NCBI RefSeq assembly: GCF_964019385.1
Contig: NC_088645.1
Coordinates: 35,815,303 to 35,879,302 of the forward strand
Source: Sycon ciliatum
Lineage: Eukaryota; Porifera; Calcarea; Leucosolenida; Sycettidae
DNA length: 64,000 bases
Direction: 5' to 3'
Under the pieces are notes generated by a model. The model worked only from the letters and a program-made list of their open reading frames with translations. It had not been told where the DNA came from and ran no database searches. This document shows, piece by piece, positions 57,979 through 64,000 of the stretch. The number at the start of each line of letters is the position of its first letter. Within the stretch, counting starts at the first letter, position 1. A program made the translations under genes and the position numbers.

Positions 57979-60900
57979 TCAAGATTTCCTTGGACGACCT
58001 CGTCCAAGGATGTGTCCGGTTGACTTCTTATGCTGCTGAAGCTGGTACAGCGTGGAAAATGCGTCGCCACAGCCTTCGTAGGTACATCGGTGGCAAGTGC
58101 GCTTCGGCTGCGTAGCATTGGCCGCGGAGCTCCCTTCTCCCGGGGTGGAGATAACGGTGCGTTTCTCCTGGCGAGCCTTGGCCATGTCTACCCTCCGCTG
58201 GTTCTCATGAACCAGCTGATAGTGGCGATCCTCATCTCTCTTTGACGAAAATACATACTTGCAGCCATATCTGCATAGCACCACCTCCCGGCTACATAGG
58301 GCGGAGTCAATGGCGGGAGACTCCTTTCCAGTAGCCAAGCGGAGTTGGCACTCGGAGAAAGTCATGAAGTGACCTTCATCCTTGCTGCTTGGCTCTGGAG
58401 TGAACAGACGCCCACCATTGGCCCGGAGGAGATCGACGGCACCAGATTCTCGGCATGGCAGGCTGCGGCAGCTCACACAGCTTCCATCCGTGCACCGAAG
58501 GAACATGGTCAGGTACCGTGACCGTACTGCGTGCTTGCACAGGAAGATGAGCAGGGTGCGCACTGTGCTCATGTCGGCATCCGCTGCAATGTGCCGTAGA
58601 GATGACTTGACAAATGTGTCAAGGTTGCCATGATCGGCATAGGCCTGCTGGGCATTTTCACTTGCCACAGCGTGCGCAAGAACAGGGTGGGTGTCGAAGG
58701 AGCATTCGTTCCAATACCCACAAAGGATACTGATGGCTTCATCAAACACGGTTGCCTCCTTCTGACGACACTCTGCTTCGGATAGATGCTGCTCACTAGG
58801 CGGCGCTTCTCCAGGCTCGTGATTCGGCAATGTGACACCAGTCAGTTTGCGTGACAGAACAGACCATGCATGTTCAATGAAGTTGAAGGCCGACTGACCA
58901 GGCGCATGGGTGCACATTATCAGACAGTCTAGGTCAAACTCCTTCCACAGCCGGCCATACGCCAGAAAGTTGACGAGATGGTTTGGATTGTGGTCAGGAC
59001 CACCATCGACAACGAGAGAGAGGACAGTCTTTGTTCGCAGCTCTGGGACTTCCTCCAGCAGAGTGGCAAGATCCGAAGTGTGCGTCACACTGGTTGAGCT
59101 GTGGAACTTAGATGCCCGGCAGAAGACATGGACGGGTCCAGTTTTCGGATACTCTGTATGTACACGCTGCAGCTTATCCTTCCTGTAATGATTATCAGTA
59201 CGCTGTGGACTGTGACTGCGGGAACGCCTGGCAATGATGGCCGCATCGCGCTGGCAACGGCGTGGTGGTGTGCTCCTGGCACGGCGATGGTGATTGGACT
59301 GGTGCTGATCCTTTGCCGTAATGATCATGTAGCCAGACGGGATGATCTTCGAGTTCCTGTACGGAAAGTCATGATCCGGGTACTGCGGTGCATCATTAAC
59401 AGGAAAGAAGCGGTTGATCTGGTGATACCGAGAAACAGCAAGAGTGCCAACGTTGACCTTGTTCATGTCATCACAGGAAATGACACAGCACTCGGGAAAT
59501 GTTGCGGAGAACTCCATCAGATACTGCACCTGAGCAAAGGCAAAATGGCTGTCAGCGTGCACCTTACGCAAGGAGTTGTCCTTGCCAGGAACTCTGGCCT
59601 GGGTAACTGCATGGTATCGCTGGGCATTGCGAGTTCCGGCTCTAGGTGCGACAAACAACTCGTGGATGGTTGTACGAGATATTCCGCAAGCTCTCAGTGC
59701 AGGAACTGTCTTCAGTAGATGAGATCGAATCTCAGCCAGAGAAACACCAAGGGCATTCCCAGTTGCAGATCGGCGACGAGACTGAGCTGCAAAACCATGC
59801 TGCTGAAGGAAGTCGGTTACGACAATCACTACCTCTGGGATTGTTTGATACATTGGCTTTGGGCCATGTCTGCCTCTGGGTAGATGATCGGCCACACTGC
59901 TGCCACTGACACTGTCAGAAGGTGAAACATTCACCTTCTCCTCAGACAACATCACAATGTCAGCAAATGTGTTTCCAACCCTGTCCAGGGTGAAATCCGC
60001 CATGTTCGCAAGAGCCCACTGGCCGGTTGAGACCTGATGGATGCTCATGATAGGGAACAACTTCAGCAATTGCTGCACAATACGACTGGAAGTTGACGCA
60101 TCAGTACTGGTGTCATGTGGGAACTGGACATGCTCCAGGATGTGGGACAATGGAAGCACATTCGTCATTCGAAGAAGTTGGGCAGCATCGACTAGCTGCT
60201 TCACCTTCAACGGAGCACCCACAGCCTCATCTGCTTCAGCCTCATCATGTAGACCCTGAATGGCATCATCCCATGACGTATTGGGGTCCACAACGCAGTC
60301 AAGTCGGATGTCCTCAGCACGGGTTCGAAAACGACCGCGAGATTTCATTTGGGAGTTTCTAACTGACAGACGCTGAATCGGATCTTGCAGTTTGCGGAAT
60401 AGAATGCATGTCTCGGCACATAGCTTGGTGACTGCTTCCATCTTCCTGTTCAGTTGGGCTGATCCTACTGAAGTGAGCAACTGCTGCACGTTTACTGTTA
60501 TGTTTGAAACCTGAGCAATGGCAGATCGTAATGTATTTACTTGATTGTCCACCTCTTGAAGACTGTTGGCTAAAACTGATTTCTGCCGATTAAACACTGA
60601 AGATGATCGGTAGTACTTCAGCTCCGCAGTATACGACAAGTAGCTGCTGGCAGTTTTCTCCAGCTCTTTCATTAGCGTCTTGTTCCCAGTAACTTCAGCA
60701 GTGAAGAAGTTGTTCGAGGCAGCACCAATTGCGTCAAAAAACACCACTATACCATCGTTAACTTCAGGTATACGGCTCAGCACCGCTGGCTGACTCGTTT
60801 GCTGTGAGCGATTGGCAGAGGTCTTCTCAGAATTGCTACACTTATCGGCTGGCTCAAAATACGATTTGAGCAGTCGCTCACTACCGGTGCTAGCAGCACT

Positions 60901-61395
60901 TTGTCTTCTGGCGGCTGCAGCTTCCTTCAAAAGTTCCTCACGAGCTGATGAATCAATTGCGTATTTTTCTTTCCAGGAACGCTGTGCGCCAGCAAAGAAT
61001 GTCTGCTTGTCAGCATCTCCGGGAGCCAAGGTCCACAACGCCTCCACAACGTCATAATAAGTATTGGGACGATCGGGGGAGAGATCGACACGCTGGAAAA
61101 ACTTCGGTTTCACCTTCCTTCGACCAAACAAAGTTGTTTGAATAGACATCGTTCTAACTTCTAGACATCGCTCGCTTGAGTCCTCCTCCAAAACTATGAC
61201 CACAGTCCTGTGGAAGCTTTCTTGCCATTCGACTTCTACTTCCTGCTCCGACGTCTCTGTTTGTACGTGCACGGTTCCTCCGCCACTCACGATGCAGGCG
61301 TGAGCGGGCCTATCTTGGCGGGCTTGGCCAAGGCTCGTACCGCCGGGTACGACACACACACACAATCGTCGCCAAAACAATCCGGCCAAATGCAA
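57979..61395 (-). CDS. Putative DDE transposase with C2H2 fingers and AT-hook-like tail
   Basis: One 1138-codon frame inside the 57664-63481 transposon. The more likely start is M83 (61149-61147, MSIQTTLFGRRKVKPKFF), because the first 82 residues include translated GT-repeat. Candidate catalytic residues: D642 in CVISCDDMNKVNVG, D797 in LSLVVDGGPDHNPN and E841 in SAFNFIEHAWSVLSRKL, the last recalling the NPIEHxWS motif of Tc1/IS630-type DDE enzymes. A helix-turn-helix-like stretch lies near 545-585, and a basic insert (about 703-740) separates the first two acidic residues. The C-terminus has two C2H2 fingers (C1041/C1045/H1058/H1063 and C1104/C1109/H1122/H1128) and ends GRGRPRKS. Catalysis is inferred from motifs. 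The uninterrupted frame and perfect TIRs suggest a young, possibly active copy. Confidence 0.75.
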   Translation of the reverse strand: MHLAGLFWRRLCVCVVPGGTSLGQARQDRPAHACIVSGGGTVHVQTETSEQEVEVEWQESFHRTVVIVLEEDSSERCLEVRTMSIQTTLFGRRKVKPKFFQRVDLSPDRPNTYYDVVEALWTLAPGDADKQTFFAGAQRSWKEKYAIDSSAREELLKEAAAARRQSAASTGSERLLKSYFEPADKCSNSEKTSANRSQQTSQPAVLSRIPEVNDGIVVFFDAIGAASNNFFTAEVTGNKTLMKELEKTASSYLSYTAELKYYRSSSVFNRQKSVLANSLQEVDNQVNTLRSAIAQVSNITVNVQQLLTSVGSAQLNRKMEAVTKLCAETCILFRKLQDPIQRLSVRNSQMKSRGRFRTRAEDIRLDCVVDPNTSWDDAIQGLHDEAEADEAVGAPLKVKQLVDAAQLLRMTNVLPLSHILEHVQFPHDTSTDASTSSRIVQQLLKLFPIMSIHQVSTGQWALANMADFTLDRVGNTFADIVMLSEEKVNVSPSDSVSGSSVADHLPRGRHGPKPMYQTIPEVVIVVTDFLQQHGFAAQSRRRSATGNALGVSLAEIRSHLLKTVPALRACGISRTTIHELFVAPRAGTRNAQRYHAVTQARVPGKDNSLRKVHADSHFAFAQVQYLMEFSATFPECCVISCDDMNKVNVGTLAVSRYHQINRFFPVNDAPQYPDHDFPYRNSKIIPSGYMIITAKDQHQSNHHRRARSTPPRRCQRDAAIIARRSRSHSPQRTDNHYRKDKLQRVHTEYPKTGPVHVFCRASKFHSSTSVTHTSDLATLLEEVPELRTKTVLSLVVDGGPDHNPNHLVNFLAYGRLWKEFDLDCLIMCTHAPGQSAFNFIEHAWSVLSRKLTGVTLPNHEPGEAPPSEQHLSEAECRQKEATVFDEAISILCGYWNECSFDTHPVLAHAVASENAQQAYADHGNLDTFVKSSLRHIAADADMSTVRTLLIFLCKHAVRSRYLTMFLRCTDGSCVSCRSLPCRESGAVDLLRANGGRLFTPEPSSKDEGHFMTFSECQLRLATGKESPAIDSALCSREVVLCRYGCKYVFSSKRDEDRHYQLVHENQRRVDMAKARQEKRTVISTPGEGSSAANATQPKRTCHRCTYEGCGDAFSTLYQLQQHKKSTGHILGRGRPRKS

Positions 61396-61559
61396 TGCTA
61401 GCTAGTTCCGGTAGCTGTGCGTAGGCGCTAGGCCGCATGCACTGCCACTGAGGCATGGCACATGCTGCCAGGTGTGCATAAACTCAGTGCAGTGCTCGAC
61501 CCGACCGCATGCAGCAGGCAGAGTGCAGCGCTCACTGGATGCAGTGACTACAAAAAAAG

Positions 61560-61735
61560 TTGTAGTATATCTACATTTATACTGAGCTTGTATACAAACT
61601 CCAATCTCTCCCCACACAACACTCCAGACTTGTATTTTGCATATAACAGGTACTTCGATGACGAGAATATAAACTGGTATATAAACTGGTATATAAACTG
61701 GTATATAAACTGGTGTATAAACTGGTATATAAACT
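61560..61735. repeat. TATAAACTGG tandem repeat and inverted partner of 62571-62640
   Basis: Six near-identical units of about 12 bases (TATAAACTGGTA) at 61668-61735. ATACTGAGCTTGTATACAAA with CTCCAATCTCTCC at 61577 is inverted relative to 62571-62612. It lies within the 5' region of the transposon. Confidence 0.75.
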
Positions 61736-61753
61736 CCTTTTTTTTTAGGATTA

Positions 61754-62043
61754 CACTAGTGACCTGCAGTCCGCCTTGATGGTTTTTCGACATGCACGAC
61801 GGTCCCAACTTCAGGATCTCTTTCCCGTCAACGATGAAGAATACAACGTCGTCCTTTGTAACATGTGCCATGTGCTGCACCTGACGTTCGAGGCTGTCCT
61901 TCTTTCGCTGTTTCAGCACTCCGTCTGTCAAGCGCAGCACTCGACATGTGCGGCTGAAGAGCCCCGCGGCCGGCCCGCGTGCCGCTCCTCCTGCGTTTTT
62001 GCATGGACATAGAATGCAGATAGCAGGGGCGACGGAACTTCAC
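61754..62043 (-). other. Possible small upstream ORF or exon of the transposon
   Basis: Overlapping minus-strand frames, one reading KKDSLERQVQHMAHVTKDD and VVFFIVDGKEILKLG before a possible donor (CTGCAG then GTCACT). It could be a 5' exon of the transposase or a second small protein. Nothing recognised. Confidence 0.3.
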
Positions 62044-62616
62044 TACTGATGGTTTTCCAATCGATGTTCTCCTTTCCGCGTCCCTCGCAGAGCGGACGGA
62101 ACATGCGCAGCCATAATCCGTGGCACTGCCAGTGTTCTTAGAAACTGCTGCTTGAATAATGACATCGTGATTCGTGGTCGTCCTCAGAAGAAACGTTTGG
62201 GAGTCGATTCAACAGGCTCGTGCTGATTCATTTTACTCTTACTTTGGAAAGGAGACGAACTCTATGTCTCTAAAGTCTAATGAGCAAACGGTTCTTTTAC
62301 AGAGCCCTCGGTGAGATCTGCGCGCGGTAACGGTCACTAGCACTGTGAGGTAACTGGTTCAAACTAACTTACTTGGCGCATAGCTGTTACTTCCGGTGTA
62401 ACTAGTACTTCAGTACTAAACTGAAGTCACAAAGAGTGTGTGATGGTACTGCACTGCATGTACCATGTGTACTGCACAGAGTCAGTGGTAGCCTTGCACT
62501 TGATCCGCACTGGGTTGGTGAAAGGAAGACTCGTCGAGCCATGGTTGTGGGTTGGAATTCCAATCTCTACCCTTGTGGGGGAGAGGGGAGTTTGTATATC
62601 AGCTCAGTATAAGCAT

Positions 62617-62733
62617 AATATAACCTACTCAGTTGATTATATGGGAAATATAAACCAATATACAAACCTCGGCTTCGCCTCGGTTTGTATACAGGTTTAT
62701 ATTTCCCATATAATCAACTGGTTAGGTTATATT
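62617..62733. repeat. 117-bp near-perfect palindrome
   Basis: AATATAACCTACTCAGTTGA with TTATATGGGAAATATAAACC, mirrored around CCTCGGCTTCGCCTCGG-like sequence. A MITE-like insertion within the larger transposon. Confidence 0.75.
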
Positions 62734-63559
62734 ATATACGTAGATGTAGGAGTGGTGCTCAAAATCACACCTCGGCCACCTACTTTGCCCAAGGTGTACG
62801 TGTACGACCATGCAAGGCCAGCTCCCAAATCCGTTGCATGCAGCTAGGTTGGTAGTGCATGCACGCACACGATGTAGCCCGAAACGGCGCATTGCATGCA
62901 GTCGACTACCATACCAAGCTTCACATCCACAGTACTTTTTGGTGCAGTCGCGTATGATCTCCACGACTCGACCAAAAATCTACTGGGAAGCCGTGATTAT
63001 TTTTCTCCTTTTGGGCTTGACCTTTTTGATGGAAGAAAGCCCTCCGCCAGATTGAGGACCCTGACGGTGACGACAGTCATGCCAGGAAGGATAGACTCGT
63101 GCCACGGTAGGTGTCGAGAGGTGCTCCATTTCCACTGGGTTACTTTTATCTTGTCGTCCGTTCGACATTTATTTGCCTGTGCTGTCGATGATCGTGTGGT
63201 GACAAGATGGCCGGATGATCTTGTACCAGTACTCGGAAAGCACCAGGACTGAGTGCTTCCAAGCGCTGTGTCCGTCTACAGATACAATCATGTAGACCTA
63301 CATATTGTGTGAGCTGAGTGCTTAAGTGCTTGTACGACAATATCATACACATTACACTCGTACATGGCTCGTGGTTTGTGCATTCAATAATTATTTTCAA
63401 AACGAAAACCCCCAAAACCCACCCACCCCCAAACGAAATCTTTTCGTTTTGAAAAAACAATCGGTAACCCCGGACGGCCCCTAATCAAAACTATAATAAT
63501 GTATTATGGCTTCTGTGCTGCGTGTGTTGGCATACACATACTTCGCAGTACACATGCAC

Positions 63560-63785
63560 AGTCCATGCACTTATGCATACATATGGACATACATATGGAC
63601 ATACATATGCATACATATGGACATACATATGCATACATATGGACATACATATGGACATACATATGCATACATATGGACATACATATGCATACATATGCAT
63701 ACATATGGACATACATATGCATACATATGCATACATATGGACATACACATACGGACATACACATACACAATGTCATGTACCTTAC
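63560..63785. repeat. (ACATATGG)/(ACATATGC) tandem repeat
   Basis: Alternating GGACATACATAT and GCATACATAT words in two mixed unit types, about 200 bases, then a second (CA)n-rich stretch at 63914-64000 reaching the right edge. Confidence 0.9.
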
Positions 63786-64000
63786 ACTATGCATACGTAC
63801 ACATACACATACACATAGAGTGAGTTCGTGGATTATTTTACAAAAAAAGTCGTCTTTGCTGTAAATTACCATAAACAGACAGACAGTCTGGAGGTCAGTC
63901 ATACTCGTGCAACCCCCCACACCCACACACACACATACACCCCCACACACCCCCACACACTCTTCCCCATGCATACCCACACATGTGTGCACACCCACAG

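Larger units (their letters stand above)
57664..63481 (-). mobile_element. Complete-looking 5.8-kb DNA transposon with zinc-finger DDE-like ORF
   Basis: Perfect 46-bp terminal inverted repeats at 57664-57709 and 63436-63481, beginning GGGGCCGTCCGGGGTTACCG, and a TAA target duplication (57661-57663, 63482-63484). Both ends have CCCACCCACCC-type subterminal sequence. It encodes one long minus-strand ORF (61395-57979). The 2-kb 5' region holds an inverted MITE (62617-62733) and a TATAAACTGG tandem repeat. The sequences outside both ends join into a copy of the hairpin at 56482-56652, confirming the insertion boundaries. Ends resemble the small MITE at 26352-26604. The three-base TWA duplication is Harbinger-like, but the ORF does not look like a Harbinger transposase. 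Confidence 0.85.

Overview
The window is eukaryotic and almost certainly animal. It carries four spliced or intronless genes with animal-type relatives: a BAP1-type deubiquitinase, a RAC1 GTPase, a CaMKII and a gamma-butyrobetaine dioxygenase-like enzyme, plus a canonical nuclear tRNA-Lys(CTT). Introns are GT-AG. The very high density of short inverted-repeat transposons, (CA)n tracts and poly-C runs would suit a marine invertebrate such as a sponge, but the species cannot be fixed from sequence alone.

Layout. 1-7735: minus-strand 5' part of BAP1, nine exons, running off the left edge, with introns packed with nested MITEs. 8578-13457: a small LTR element carrying a ubiquitin-derived ORF, with a Ty3/gypsy-type element inserted inside it; both are treated as fossils. 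13458-19489: hairpins and MITEs. 19490-26783: RAC1 on the plus strand in seven exons, its last intron holding several transposons. 26784-32311: repeats, including a 34-bp minisatellite of about 27 units. 32312-44628: layered inverted repeats, read here as a ~12-kb terminal-inverted-repeat element inserted into a small MITE. 45935-47503: intronless CaMKII. 47504-52363: MITEs and microsatellites. 52364-57198: last four exons of a BBOX1-like gene on the minus strand, with tRNA-Lys in its large intron. 57664-63481: a complete-looking DNA transposon with perfect 46-bp inverted termini, a TAA target duplication and one 1138-codon ORF (DDE-like core, two C2H2 zinc fingers, an AT-hook-like tail). 63485-64000: microsatellites.

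The host genes are functionally unrelated to one another: histone deubiquitination, actin and cell-polarity signalling, calcium signalling, and carnitine synthesis. The main novelty lies in the mobile DNA: a ubiquitin-bearing LTR element, the zinc-finger DDE transposon, and families of extremely short (19-38 bp) palindromic insertions that still show target-site duplications. A second pattern is the placement of (UG)n tracts beside splice sites in the two minus-strand genes. All coordinates, exon borders and repeat matches were read by eye.
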